In this document: piece by piece, positions 25,374 through 38,400 of the stretch | How the letters are laid out: every line of letters begins with the position of its first letter | Position numbering within the stretch: the stretch's first letter is position 1 | DNA from: Agelas oroides | Taxonomy: Eukaryota > Porifera > Demospongiae > Agelasida > Agelasidae | NCBI GenBank assembly: GCA_949130485.1 | Contig: OX422197.1 | Location: 3,974,205-4,038,204 of the forward strand | Reading direction: 5' to 3' | DNA: 64,000 nucleotides | Notes under the pieces: model-generated | Database searches by the model: none | Seen by the model: only the letters and a program-made list of their open reading frames with translations | Told to the model about the DNA's origin: nothing | Translations under genes and position numbers: made by a program

Positions 25374-28300
25374 ACAAAGTCGTTTTGACCGCCGTGAATG
25401 TACTGTGAAGCTGCTGCAAGCCAGTTTATGTGCGGGAAAGACCTGACAAAGCCGTTTTGACCGCCGTTAAGGTGGTGTGAAGTTGCTGCAAGCCTATTTA
25501 TGCAGTTTTAACCACTGAGGAGCCCCTGTGTATGTGTAGTAATGACCTGATAAAGCCCTTTTAACCGCCGATGAGGTGCTGTGAAGCACGTGCAATCCTG
25601 TTTAAGTGCCAGAAAAGATCGAGTAAGCAGTTTTCACCACTGTAGAAGCCTTGTGAAGCTCGTGCAAGCCTGTGTATGTGCGGGAATGACTTTCTAAAGC
25701 CGTTTTCACCATCGAGGAGGTGCTGTGAAGCTCTTGCAAGCCTGTTTATGTGCTGGAAAGACCTGATAAAGCCGTTTTAACTGCCGATGTGGTGCTCTGA
25801 TGCACGTTGAACCCTGTTTATGTGCGGGAAAGACCTGATAAAGCCGTTTTAAACCCCGAGGAGGTGCAGTGAAGCACGTGTAACCATGTTTAAGTGCCAG
25901 GAAAGATCGAGAAAGCAGTTTCCACCACTGTGGAGGCGTTGTGAAGCCCGTGCAAGCCTGTGTATGTGCGGGAAAGACTTGCTAAAGCCGTTTTCACCGC
26001 CGATGAGGTGCTGTGAAGCTGCTGCAGGCCTGTTTATGTGTGGGAAAGACGTGACAAAGCCGTTTTAACCGCCGATAAGGTGCTGTAATGCACGTGCAAG
26101 TGCCAGGAAAGATCGAGAAAGCACCTTACACCACTGTGGAGGCCTTGTGAAGCTCGTGCAAGCCTGTGTATGTGCGGGAAAGACTTGCTAAAGCCGTTTT
26201 CATCGCCGATGAGGTACTGTGAAGCTGCTGAAATCCTGTTTATGTGCGTCAATGACCTGATAAGGCCCTTTTAACCGCCGATGAGGTGCTGTGATGCTCG
26301 TTCAAGTGCCAGGAAAGATCGAGAAAGCAACTTTTACCACAGTGGAGGCCTTGTGAAGCTCGTGCAAGCCTGTGTATGTGCGGGAAAGACTTGCTAAAGC
26401 CGTTTTAACCGCCGATAAGGTGCTGTGAAGCTCCTTCAAGAGTGTTTATGTGTGGGAAAGACCTGATAAGGCCGTTTTAACCGCCGTTAAAGTGCTGTGA
26501 AGCCCGTGAAGGCTCGTTTAAGTGTCAGGAAAGATCAAAAAGCAGTTTTAGCTACTGAGAAGGCCCTGTCAGCTTGTGCAAGCCTGTGTATGTGAGGGAA
26601 AGACCTGACAAAGCCGTTTTGACCGACGTGAAGGTGCTGTGAAGCTGCTGCAAGCCTGTTCATGTGCGGGAAAGACCTGATAAGGCCGTTTTAACCGCCG
26701 ATGAGGTGCTGTGAAGCACGTGCAATCCTGTTTAAGTGCCGGGAAAGATTGAGAAAGCCACTGTGAAGGTCCTGTGGAACTCATGTAAACCTGTGTATAT
26801 GCTGGAATGACCTGACAAAGTCATTTTAACTGCCGAGAATGTGCTGTGAAGCCCGTGAAGGGTGGTATAAGAGTCAGGAAAGATCTAAAAAGCAGTTTTA
26901 ACAAGTGAGAAAGCCCTGTGATGCTTGTGCAAGCCTGTGTATGTGCGGGAATGATCTGACAAAGTCGTTTTCACTGCCGTGAAGGTGCTGTGAAGTTGCT
27001 GTGAAGTTGCTGCAAGCCTGTTTATGAGCGGGAAGGACCTGATAAAGCCGTTTTAACCGCCGATGAGGTGCGGTGAAGCACATGCAATCCTGTTTAAGTG
27101 CCAGGAAAGATCCGGAAAGCAGTTTTCACCACTGTGGAAGCCTTGTGAAGCTCGTGCAAGCCTGTGTATGTTCGGGAAAGACTTGCTAAAGCCGTTTTAA
27201 CCAACGAGGAGGTGCTTTGAAGCTCTTGCAAGCCTGTTTATGTGCGGGAAAGACCTGATAAAGCAGTTTTAACCGCCGATGTGGTGCTCTGATGCACGTT
27301 GAACCCTGTTTTATGTGTGGGAAAGACCTGATAAAGCCGTTTTAACCGCCGATGAGGTGCTGTGATGCAGGTGCAAGTGCCAGGAAAGATCGAGAAAGCA
27401 CTTTTCACCACTGTGGAGGCCTTGTGAAGCTCGTGCAAGCCTGTGTATGTGCGGGAAAGACTTGCTAAAGCCGTTTTCACCGCCGATGAGGTGCTGTGAA
27501 GATGCTGCAAACCTGTTTATGTGCGGGACAGACCTGATAAGGCCCTTTTAAGCGCCGATGAAGTGCTGTGATGCACGTGCAAGTGCCAGGAAAGATCGAG
27601 AAAGCACCTTTTACCACAGTGGAGGCCTTGTGAAGCTCGTACAAGCCTGTGTATGTGCGGGAAAGACTTGCTAAAGCCGTTTTCACCGCCGATGTGTTGC
27701 TGTGAAGCTGCTTCAAGCGTGTTTATGTGTGGGAAAGTCCTCATAAGGCCGTTTTAACCGCCGTTAAGGTGCTGTGAAGCCCGTGAAGGCTCGTTTAAGT
27801 ATCAAGAAAGATCAAAAAGCAGTTTTAACTACTGAGAAGGCCCTGTCATGCTTGTGCAAGCCTGTGTATGTGAGGGAAAGACCTGACAAAGCCGTTTTGA
27901 CCGCCGTGAAGGTGCTGTGAAGCTGCTGCAAGCCTGTTCATGTGCGGGAAAGTCCTGATAAGGCCGTTTTAACCGCCGATGTGGTGCTGTGAAGCACGTG
28001 CAATTCTGTTTAAGTGCCGGGAAAGATTTAGAAATCAGTTTTCACCACTGTGAAGGTCCTGTGGAACTCATGTAATCCTGTGTATATGCTGGAATGACCT
28101 GACAAAGTCATTTTAACTTCCGAGAATGTGCTGTGAAGCCCGTGAAGGGTGGTTAAAGAGTCAGGAAAGATCTTAAAAGCTGTTTTAACTAGTTAGAAAG
28201 CCCTGTGATGCTCGTGCAAGCCTGTGTATGTGCGGGAATGACCTGACAAAGCCGTTTTGACCGCCATGAAGGTGCTGTGAAGTTGCTGCAAGCCTGTTTA

Positions 28301-29436
28301 TGTGCGGGAAAGACCTGATAAAGCCGTTTTAACCGCCGATGACGTGCAGTGATGCACGTGCAATTCTGTTTAAGTGCCAGGAAAGATCCAGAAAGCAGTT
28401 TTCACCACTGTGGAAGCCTTGTGAAGCTCGTGCAAGCCTGTGTATGTGCGGGAAAGACTTGCTTAAGCCGTTTAAACCGCCGATGTGGTGCTCTGATGCA
28501 CGTTGAACCTTGTTTATGTGCGGGGAAGAGCTGATAAAACCGTTTTAACCGCCGATGAGGTGCTGTGATGCACGTTCAACCCTGTTTATGTGCGGGAAAG
28601 ACCTGATAAGGCCGTTTTACGCGCCAAGGAGGTGCTGTGAAGCACGTGTATTCATGTTTAAGTACCAGGATAGATCGAGAAAGCAGTTTTCTCCACTGTG
28701 AAAGTCATGTGGAACTCGTGTAATCCTGTGTATATGCTGGAATGACCTGACAAAGTCATTTTAAATTCCGAGAATGTGCTGTGAAGCCCGTGGTGGGTGG
28801 TTTAAAGCGTCAGGAATGATCTAAAAAGCAGTTTTAACAAGTGAGAAAGCCCTGTGAATCTTGTGCAAGCCTGTATATGTGCGGGAAAGAACTGACAAAG
28901 CCGTTTTGACAGCCGTAAAGGTGCTGTGAAGTTGCTGCAAGCCAGTTTATGTGCGGGAAAGACCTTATAAAGCCGTTTTAACCGCCGATGAGGTGCTGTG
29001 ATGCACGTCCAACCCTGTTTGTGTGCGGGAAAGACCTGATAAAGCCGTTTTAAACGCCGATGAGGAGCTGTGAAGGACGTGCAATCCTGTTTAAGTGTCG
29101 GGAAAGATTAAGAAAGCAGTTCTCACCACTGTGAAGGTCCTGTGGAACTCGTGTAATCCTATGTATATGCTGGAATGACCTTACAAGGTCATTTTAACTG
29201 CCGAGAATGTGCTGTGAAACCCGTGGAGGCTGGTTTAAGTGTCAGGAAAGATCAAAAAGCAGTTTTAACTGCTGAGAAGGCACTCTGATGCTTGTGCAAG
29301 CCTGTGTATGTGCGGGAAAGACCTGACAAAGCCGTTTTGACCGCCGTGAAAGTGCTGTGAAGCTGCAGCAAGCCTGTTTATGTGCGCGGGAAAGATCTGG
29401 TAAGGCCGTTTTAACCGCCGATGAGGTGCTGGGAAG

Positions 29437-29711
29437 CGGGAATACGCTAAATTCACCCGGTTTGAAACCTTATGAATAATTAATCAGTACGTTTAACCCC
29501 TTTGATACGAGTAAGCAAATGTCATGAAGAAAGCTATATCAGTCACAGAACGAGATTCACTTGCCATGTATTGGTCTTCTCCATCTGCTACAATACTGGC
29601 ACTGAGATAGCAGGTAAGGCTGTTCAGGGAGGTACTTTGAAATGGCCATTTTGAAGCCTCTGCCATTTCAAAGCCTCTGGGCATGGAATGGATCAGCTGG
29701 CTATACATATA
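29437..29711. other. Unique 275-bp patch interrupting the satellite
   Basis: The satellite stops within a monomer at about 29,436 and resumes at about 29,712 in a different monomer phase. The patch has no resemblance to the 72-bp unit. It contains a perfect 12-bp stem, CTTTGAAATGGC at 29,635-29,646 and GCCATTTCAAAG at 29,662-29,673, with a 15-nt loop. A minus-strand open frame runs through it but is partly satellite-derived, and I recognise no protein family. No target-site duplication is evident. It could be a fragment of a mobile element or of flanking unique DNA. Confidence 0.7.
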
Positions 29712-32700
29712 CTGACAAAGTGATTTTAAGGGCAGAGAATGTGCTGTGAAGCACGTGGAGGCTGGTTTAAGTGTCAGCAAAGATCAAAAGGCAGTTTTAA
29801 CTGCTGAGAAGGCCCTATGAAGCTTGTGCAAGCCTGTGTATGTGCGGGAAAGGCCTGACAAAGCCATTTTGACCGCTGTGAATGTGCTGTGAAGCTGCTG
29901 CAAGCCTGTTTATGTCCGGGAAAGACCTGATAAGGCCGTTTTAAACCCCGAGGAGATGCTGTGAAGCACATGTAATCATGTTTAAGTGCCAGGAAAGATC
30001 GAGAAAGCAGTTTTCACAACTGTGGAGGCCTTGTGAAACTCGTGCAAGCCTGTGTATGTGCGGGAAAGACTTGCTAAAGCCGTTTTCACCGCCGATGTGG
30101 TGCTGTGAAGCTGCTGAAAGCCTGTTGCTGGGTAGAAAGACCTGATAAGGCCGTTTTAACCGCCGATGCGGTGCTGTGAAGCACGTGGAATCCTGTTTAA
30201 GTGCCAGGAAAGATTGTGAAAGCAGTTTTCACCACTGAGAAGATCCTGTGGAACTGGTGTAATCCTGTGTATATGCAGGAATGACCTGACAAAGTCATTT
30301 TAACTTCCGAGAATGTGCTGTGACGCCCGTGGAGGCTGGTTTATGTGTCAGGAAAGATCTGAAAAGCAGTTTTAACTACTGAGAAGGCCCTGTGAAGCTT
30401 GTACAAGCCTGTTTATGTGCGGAAAACACCTGACAAAGCCATTTTGACCGCCGTGAAGGTGCTATGGAGCTGCTGGAAGCCTGTTTATGTGCGGGAATGA
30501 CCTGATAAGGCCGTTATAAACTCCGAGGAGGTGCTGTGAAGCACGTGTAATCATGTTTAAGTGCCAGGAAAGATCGAGAAAGCAGTTTTCACCACTGTGG
30601 AGGCGTTGTGAAGCTCGTGCAAGCCTGTGTATGTGCGGGAAAGACTTGCTAAAGCCGTTCTCACTGCCGAGGAGGTGTTGTAAAGCTGCTGCGAGCCTGT
30701 TGATGGGTGGAAAGACCTGATAATGCCGTTTTAACCGCCGATGAGGTGCTGTGAAGCACGTGGAATCCTGTTTAAGTGCCGGGAAAGATTGAGAAAGCAG
30801 TTCTCACCACTGTGAAGGTCCTGTGGAACTCGTGTAATCCTGTGTATATGCTGGCATGACCTTACAAAGTCATTTTAACTGCCGAGAATGTGCTGTGAAT
30901 CCCGTGGAGGCTGGTTTAAGTGTCAGGAAAGATCAAAAAGCAGTTTTAACTACTGAGAAGGCACTGTGATGCTTGTGCAAGCCTGTGTATGTGCGGGAAA
31001 GACCTGACAAAGCCGTTTTGACCGCCGTGAAGGTGCTGTGAAGCTGCTGCAAGCCTGTTTATGTGCGTGGGGAAGACCTGAGAAGGCCATTTTAACGCCG
31101 ATGAAGTGCTGTAAAGCTCTTGCAAGCCTGTTGATGTGCGGGAAAGACCTGATAAAGCCATTTTAACCGCCGATGAGGTGCTGTGAAGCACGTGCAAGCC
31201 TGTTGATGTGCGGGAAAGACCTGATAAAGCACGTTTAACCGCGGATGAGGTGCTGTGAAGCACGTGCAATCCTGTTTAAGTGCCGGGAAAGATTGAGAAA
31301 GCAGTTCTCACCACTGTGAAGGTCCTGTGGAACTCGTGTAATCCTGTGTATATGCTGGAATCACCTGACAAAGTCATTTTAACTGCCGAGAATGTACTGT
31401 GAAGCCCGTGGAGGCTGGTTTAACTCTCAGGAAAGATGTAGAAAGCAGTTTTAACTACTAAGGCGGCCCTGCGATGCTTGTGCAAGCTTGTGTATGTGCG
31501 GGATAGACTTGCTAAAGACGTTTTAAACGCCGAGGCGGTGCTGTGAAGCTCTTGCAAGCCTGTTTATGTGCGGGAAAGACCTGATATAGCCGTTTTAACC
31601 GCCAATGAGGTGTTGTGATGCACGTGCAAGTGCCAGCAAAAATGGAGAAAGCACGTTTCACCACTGTGGAAGCCTTGTGAAGCTCGTGCAAGCCTGTGTA
31701 TGTGCGGGAAAGACTTGCTAAAGCTGTTTTCATCGCCGATGAGGTGCTGTGAAGCAGCTGCAAGCCTGTATATCTGCGGGAAAGACCTGATAAGGCCGTT
31801 TTAAACCCCGAGGAGGTGCTGTGAAGCACATGTAATCATGTTTAAGTGCCAGGAAAGATCGAGAAAGCAGTTTTTACCACTGTGGAGGCCTTGTGAAGCT
31901 CGTGCAAACCTGTGTATGTGCGGGAAAGACTTGCTAAAGCCGTTTTCACCGCCGATGAGGCGCTGTGAAGATGCTGCAAGCCTGTTTATGTGCGGGAAAG
32001 ACCTGATAAAGCCGTTTTAACCGCAGATAAGGTGCTGTGATGCACGTGCAAGTGCAAGGAAAGATCGAGAAAGCACCTTACACCACTGTGGAGGATTTGT
32101 GAAGCTCGTGCAAGCCTGTGTATGTGCGGGAAAGACTTGCTAAAGCCGTTTTCACCGCCGATGCGGTGCTGTGAAGCTGCTGAAAGCCTGTTAATATGCG
32201 TCAATGACCTGATAAGGCCCTTTTAACCGCCGTTAAGGTGCTGTGATGCACGTTCAAGTGCCAGGAATAATCGAGAAAGCACCTTTTACCACAGTGGAGG
32301 CCTTGTGAAGCTCGTGCAAGCCTGTGTATGTGCGGGAAAGACTTGCTAAAGCCGTTTTCACCGCCGATGAGGTGCTGTGAAGCTCCTTCAAGCGTGTTTA
32401 TGTGTGGGAAAGACCTGTTTTAACGGCCGTGAAGGTGCTGTGAAGCCCGTGAAGGCTCGTTTAAGTTTTAGGAAAGATCAAAAAGCAGTTTTAACTACTG
32501 AGAAGTCCCTGTGATGCTTGCGCAAGCCTGTGTATGTGAGGGAAAGACTTGACAAAGCTATTTTGACCGCCGTGAATGTGCTGTGAAGCTGCTGCAAGCC
32601 TGTTCATGTGCGGGAAGGATCTGATAAGTCCGTTTTAACCGCTGATGAGGGGCTGTGAAGCAAGTGCATCCTGTTTCAGTGCCGGGAAAGATTGAGAAAG

Positions 32701-34944
32701 CAGTTTTCACCACTGTGAAGGTCCTGTAGAACTCATGTAATCCTGTGTATATGCTGGAATGACCTGACAAAGTCATTTTAACTGCCGAGAATGTGCTGTG
32801 AAGCCCGTAGCGGGTGGTTTAAGTGTCAGGAAAGATCAAAAAAGCAGTTTCAACAAGTGGGAAAGCCCTGTGAATCTTGTGCAAGCCTGTGTATGTGCGG
32901 GAAAGACCTGACAAAGCCATTTTCACCGCCGTTAAGGTGCTGTGAAGCTGCTGCAAGCCGGTTTATGTGCGGGAAACACCTGATAAAGCCGTTTTAACCG
33001 CCGATGAGGTGCTGTGAAGCACGTGCAATCCTGTTTAAGTGCCAGGAAAGATCGAGAAAGCAGTTTTCACCACTGTAGAAGCCTTGTGAAGCTCGTGCAA
33101 GCCTGTGTATGCGCGGGAAACACTTGCTAAAGCCGTTTTCACCATCGAGGAGGCGCTGTGAAGCTCTTGCAAGTCTGTTTATTTGAGGGAAAGACCTGAG
33201 AAAGCCGTTTTAACCGCAGATGTGGTGCTCTGATGCACGTTCAACCCTGTTTATGTGCGGGACAGACCTGATCAGGCCCTTTTGAGCGCCGATGAAGTGC
33301 TGTGATGCACGTGCAAGTGCCAGGAAAGATCGAGAAAGCACCTTTTACCACACTGGAGGCCTTGTGAAGCTCGTGCCAGCCTATGTGCGGGAAAGACTTG
33401 CTAAAGCCGTTTTCACCGCCGATGAGCTGCTGTGAAGCTGCTGCAAGCATGTTTATGTGTGGGAAAGACCTGATAAAGCCGTTTTAACCGTCGATGAGGT
33501 GCTGAGAAGCATGTGCAATCCTGTTAAAGTGCCGGGAAAGATTGTGAAAGCAGTTTTCACCACTGTGAAGATCCTGTGGAACTCGTGTAATCCTGTGTAT
33601 ATGCTGGAATGACCTGACAAAGTCATTTTAACTGCCGAGAATGTGCTGTGAAGCCCGTGGAGGCTGGTTTAAGTGTCAGGAAATATCTAAAAAGCAGTTT
33701 TAACTACTGAGAAGGCCCTGTGAAGCTTGTGCAAGCTTGTGAATGTGCGGGAAAGACCTGACAAAGCTGTTTTGACCGCCGTGAAGGTGCTGTGGAGCTG
33801 CTGGAAGCCTGTTTATGTGCGGGAATGACCTGATAAAGCCGTTTTGACCGCCGTGAAGGTGCTGTGAAGCTGCTGCAAGCCTGTTTATGTGCGGGAAAGA
33901 CCTGATAAGGCCGTTTTAACCGCCGAAGAAGTGCTGTGAAGCACGTGTAATCCTGTTTAAGTGCCAGGAAAGATTGAGAAAGCAGTTCTCACCACTGTGA
34001 AGGTCCTGTGGAACTCGTGTAATCCTGTGTATATGCTGGAATGACCTGACAAAGTCATTTTACCTGCCTAGAATGTGCTGTGAAGCTCGTGGAGGGTGGT
34101 TTAAGTGTCAGGAAAGATCTAAAAAGCAGTTTGAACAAGTGAGAAAGCCCTGTGATGCTTGTGCAAGCCTGTGTATATGCGGGAAGACCTGACAAAGCCG
34201 TTTTGACCGCCGTGAAGGTGCTGTGAAGTTGCTGCAAGCCTGTTTATGTGCGGGAAAGACCTGATAAAGCCGTTTTGACCGCCGTGAAGGTGCTGTGAAG
34301 CTGCTGCAAGCCTGTTTATGTGCGGGAAAGACCTGATAACGCCGTTTTAACCGCAGAGGAAGTGCTGTGAAGCACGTGTAATCATGTTTAAGTGCCAGGA
34401 AATATGGAGAAGGCACCTTTCACCGCAGTGGAAGCCTTGTGAAGCTCGTTCAATCCTGTGTGTATGTTGGAAGGACTTGCTAAAGCAGTTTTCACCGCCG
34501 ATGAGGTGTTGTAAAGCTGCTGCAAGCCTGTTGATGGGCGGAAAGACCTGATAAGGCCGTTTTAACCGCCGATGAGGTGCTGTGAAGCACGTGCAAACCT
34601 GTTTAAGTGCCGGGAAAGATTGAGAAAGCAGTTCTCACCACTGTGAAGGTCCTGTGGAACTCGTGTAATCCTGTGTATATGCTGGAATGACCTGACAAAG
34701 TCATTTTACCCGCCTAGAATGTGCTGTGAAGTTCGTGGAGGGTGGTTTAAGTGTCAGGAAAGATCTGAAAAGCAGTTTTAACAAGTGAGAAAGCCCTGTG
34801 ATGCTTGTGCAAGCCTGTGTATATGCGGGAAGACCTGACAAAGCCGATTTCACCGCCGTGAAGGTGCTGTGAAGTTGCTGCAAGCCTGTTTATGTGCGGT
34901 AAAGACCTGAGAAAGCCGTTTTAACCGCCGATGGAGTGCTCTGA
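29712..34944 (+). repeat. 72-bp satellite array, second part
   Basis: Same monomer family, orientation and variant set as the first part. Divergence between neighbours is similar to that in the first 18 kb. No gene is seen. Confidence 0.96.
34936..34944 (+). repeat. 9-bp target-site duplication, left
   Basis: GTGCTCTGA here and GTGTTCTGA at 35,395-35,403 flank the TIR element, with one mismatch. Joining the flanks restores a normal monomer end and the following GAAGCACG. Confidence 0.8.
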
Positions 34945-35394
34945 TAGCCTCGTTCCCAGGCCCGCGCCCAGCTTCCCGTCGCTTGCCGTACGGTTAAGCG
35001 GGAGAGGGACTGGTACATTTTCTCACGTGAGTGACGTCACGGGTAGAAAGGCGGTAGAAAGACTTCAATTGAACGTGGGCGAGCACGACTAAATTGCTCA
35101 CTGATTGCTGGTGTGTGTCTTCACTGTTTTGGCTCGGTAAAACTCTCTGTCCTCCCAACTGTCTCGTGAATAGCGACATAAAAGCGCCTTCGTGCGCTGC
35201 CATCTTTCGACTCGGAATAGTCGCGCTACAGTGCGTGCGTGCAAGCGAAGTGTTTTGTGGTTTACATGACGCCCACGTTCGCATAATTTGCCCTGTCCGT
35301 GACGTCACTCACGTGAGGAAATGTACCAGGCCCTCTCCCGCTTAACCGTCCTGCAAGCGCCGGGAAGCTGGGCGAGGGCCTGGGAACGAGGCTA
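34945..35394. mobile_element. TAGCCTCG-ended TIR element (MITE-like), 450 bp
   Basis: The ends are long inverted repeats. The left begins TAGCCTCGTTCCCAGGCC and the right ends GGCCTGGGAACGAGGCTA, and similarity continues inward past CTCCCGCTTAACC-type sequence to CACGTGAGTGACGTCAC. A 9-bp target-site duplication flanks it inside a satellite monomer. Two overlapping open frames (104 codons minus, 83 codons plus) exist only because the arms are complementary, and no transposase motif is seen. A 9-bp duplication would fit Mutator-like or related cut-and-paste superfamilies, but the family is not assigned. Confidence 0.88.
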
Positions 35395-35403
35395 GTGTTC
35401 TGA
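35395..35403 (+). repeat. 9-bp target-site duplication, right
   Basis: GTGTTCTGA, one mismatch from the left copy at 34,936-34,944. The satellite continues directly from here. Confidence 0.8.
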
Positions 35404-38400
35404 AGCACGTTCAATCCTGTTTAAGTGCCAGGAAAGATTGAGAAAGCAGTTTTCACCACTGTGAAGGTCTTGTGAAACCTGTCTAATCCAGTGTATATGC
35501 AGGAATGACATGACAAAATCGTTTTAACTGCCGAGAATGTGCTGTGAAGCCCGTGCAGGCTGGTTTAAGTGTCAGGAAAGATCTAATAAACAGTTTTAAC
35601 TACTGAGAACGCCATCTGATGCTTGTGCAACTCTGTGTATGTGCGGAAAAGACCAAACAAAGCCGTTTTTACTGCCGTGAAGGTGCTGTGAAGCCCGTGG
35701 AGGCTTGTCGAAGTGTCAGGAAAGATCTAAAATGCAGTTTTAACCACTGAGGAGCCCCTGTATATGTGCAGGAATGACCTCACATAGCCGTTTCAACCAC
35801 AGTAGAGGTCCTGTGAAGCTCCTGCAACCCTCTTCAAGTGTCAGGAAAGATCTAGAAGGCGGTTTTCACTACTGTGGAGCCCCTGTAAAGCTCGTGCAAG
35901 CCTGTGTATGTGCGGGAAAGATCGTTTTCACCGCCGATGAGGTGCTGTGATGCACGTGCAAGTGCCAGGAAATATCTAAAAACCAGTTTTCACCACTGTG
36001 GAAGTCCTGTGAAACTCATGCGAGCCTGTGTATGTGTGGAAAGACCTGATAAAGCCGTTTTAATCGCTGAGAAAGTGCTGTGACGCACATGTAAGCCTGT
36101 TGATATGCGGCAAAGACCTGATAAAGCCGTTTCAACCACAGTAGAAGTCCTGTGAAGCTCCAGCAACCCTGTTTAAGTGTTAGGAAAGATCTAGAAGGCG
36201 GTTTTCACTACTGTGGAGGCCCTGTAAAGCTCGTGCAAGCCTGTGTATGAGCGGGAAAGACTTGCTAAACCCGTTTTCACCGCCGAGGAGGTGCTGTGAA
36301 GCTCTTGCAAGCCTGTTAATGTGCGGGAAAGACCTGATAAAGCCGTTTTAACCGCCGATGAGGTGCTGTGATGCACGTGCAACACTGTTTATGTGCGGTA
36401 AAGACCTGATAAAGCAGTTTTAACCACCGTTGAAGTGCTCTGAAGCACGTGCAATCCTGTTTAAGTGCCAGGAAAGATTGAGAAAGCAGTTTTCACCACT
36501 GTGAAGGTCTTGTGAAACCTGTGTAATCCAGTGTATATGCAGGAATGACATGACAAAGTCGTTTTAACTGCCGAGAATGTGCTGTGCAGCCCGTGGAGGC
36601 TGGTTTAAGTGTCAGGAAAGTTCTAATAAACAGTTTTAACTACTGAGAACGCCATCTGATGCTCATGCAAGCCTGTGTATGTGTGGAAAGACCTGATAAA
36701 GCCGTTTTAATCGCTGAGAAAGTGCTGTGACGCACGTGTAAGCCTGTTGATGTGCGGCAAAGACCTGATAAAGCCGTTTCAACCACAGTAGAAGTCCTGT
36801 GAAGCTCCAGCAACCCTGTTTAAGTGTCAGGAAAGTTTTGGAAGGCGGTTTTCACTACTGTGGAGGCCCTGTAAAGCTCGTGTAAGCCTGTGTATGTGCG
36901 GGAAAGACTTGCTAAAGCAGTTTTTACTGCCGAGGAAGTGCTGTGAAGCTCTTGCAAGCCTGTTTATGTGCGGGAAAGACCTGATAAAGCCGTTTTAACC
37001 GCCGATGAGGTGCTGTGATGCACGTGCAACACTGTTTATGTGCGGTAAAGACCTGGTAAAGCCGTTTTAACCGCCGATGAAGTGCTCTGAAGCACGTGCA
37101 ATCCTGTTTAAGTGCCAGGAAAGATTGAGAAAGCAGTTTTCACCACTGTGAAGGTCTTGTGAAACCTGTGTAATCCAGTGTATATGCAGGAATGACATGA
37201 CAAAGTCGTTTTAACTGCCGAGAATGTGCTGTGAAGCCCGTGGAGGCTGGTTTAAGTTTCAGGAAAGATCAAAAAGCAGTTTTAACTGCTGAGAGGGCAC
37301 TCTGATGCTTGTGCAAGCCTGTGTATGTTCGGGAAAGACCTGACAAAGCCGTTTTGACCGCCGTGAAGGTGCTGTGAAGCACGTGCAATCCTGTTTAAGT
37401 GCTGGGAAAGATTGAGAAAGCAGTTTTCACCACTGTGAAGGTCCTTTGGAACTCGTGTGTATATGCTGGAATGACCTGACAAAGTCATTTTAACTGCCGA
37501 GATTGTGCTGTGAAGCCCGTGGAGGCTGGTTTAAGTGTCAGGAAAGATCTAAAAAGCAGTTTTAACTACTAAGAAGGCCCTGTAATGCTTGTGCAAGCCT
37601 GTGTATGTGCGGGAAAGACCTGATAAAGCCGTTTTAACCGCTGTGAAGGTGCTGTGAAGTACGTGGTGGCTTGTTGAAGTGTCAGGCAATATCTTAAAAC
37701 CAGTTTTCACCACTGTGGAAGTGCTGTGAAGCTCACGCAAGCCTGTGTATGTGTGGAAAGACCTGATAAAGCCGTTTTAACAGCTGAGAAAGTGCTGTGA
37801 CGCACGTGTAAGCCTATTGATGTGCGGCAAAGACCTGATAAAGCCGTTTCAACCACAGTAGAAGTCCTGTGAAGCTCCTGCAACCCTGCTTAAAAGATCT
37901 AGAAGGCGGTTTTCACTACTGCATGTGGAGGCCCTGTGAAGCTCGTGTAAGCCTGTGTATGTGCGGGAATGACCCTGCAAAGACGTTTTAACCGCCGAGG
38001 AAGTGCTGTGAAGCTCGTGCAAGCTTGTGTATGTGCGGGAAAGACTTGCTAAAGCCTTTTTCACCGCCGATGAGGTTCCGTTTCAACCACAGTAGAAGTC
38101 CTGTAAAGCTCCTGCAACCCTGTTTAAGTGTCAGGAAGGATCTAGAAGGCGGTTTTCAATACTGTGGAGGCCCTATAAAACTCGTGCAAGCCTGTGTATG
38201 TGCGGGAAAGACTTGCTAAAGCCGTTTTCACCGCCGATGAGGTGCTGTGAAGCTCTTCCAAGCCTGTTTATGTGCGGGAAAGACCTGATAAAGCCGTTTT
38301 AACCGCCGATGAGGTGCTGTGATGCATGTGCAAGTGCCAGGAAATATGGAGAAAGCACCTTTTACCACTGTGGAGGTCTTGTGAAGCTCGTGCAAGCCTG

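Larger units (their letters stand above)
1..29436 (+). repeat. 72-bp satellite array, main block, first part
   Basis: Continuous head-to-tail copies of a 72-bp monomer. Landmarks in each copy are AAGCCTGT or AATCCTGT, then GTGCGGGAAAGAC or GTGCCAGGAAAGAT, then AAAGCCGTTTT or AAAGCAGTTTT, then GGTGCTGTGAAGC. At least six variants recur in a preferred order. They include a GTGCGGG type, a GTGCCAGG/GTGCCGGG type, a TATATGCTGGAATGACC type and an AGGCTGGTTTAAGTGTCAGG type. A 62-bp short form lacks about 10 bp after CACGTGC. No unique spacers separate the copies, and no gene is present. Short open frames on both strands arise because 72 is a multiple of three; the longest is 133 codons, at 1,751-2,152. 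This is typical of eukaryotic satellite DNA. Its chromosomal role (pericentromere, subtelomere or other) cannot be read from sequence. Confidence 0.97.

Noticed and set aside
34994-35345. Two overlapping frames on opposite strands
   Set aside because: They lie in the complementary arms of a TIR element, which explains the mirrored openness and the shared end peptide.
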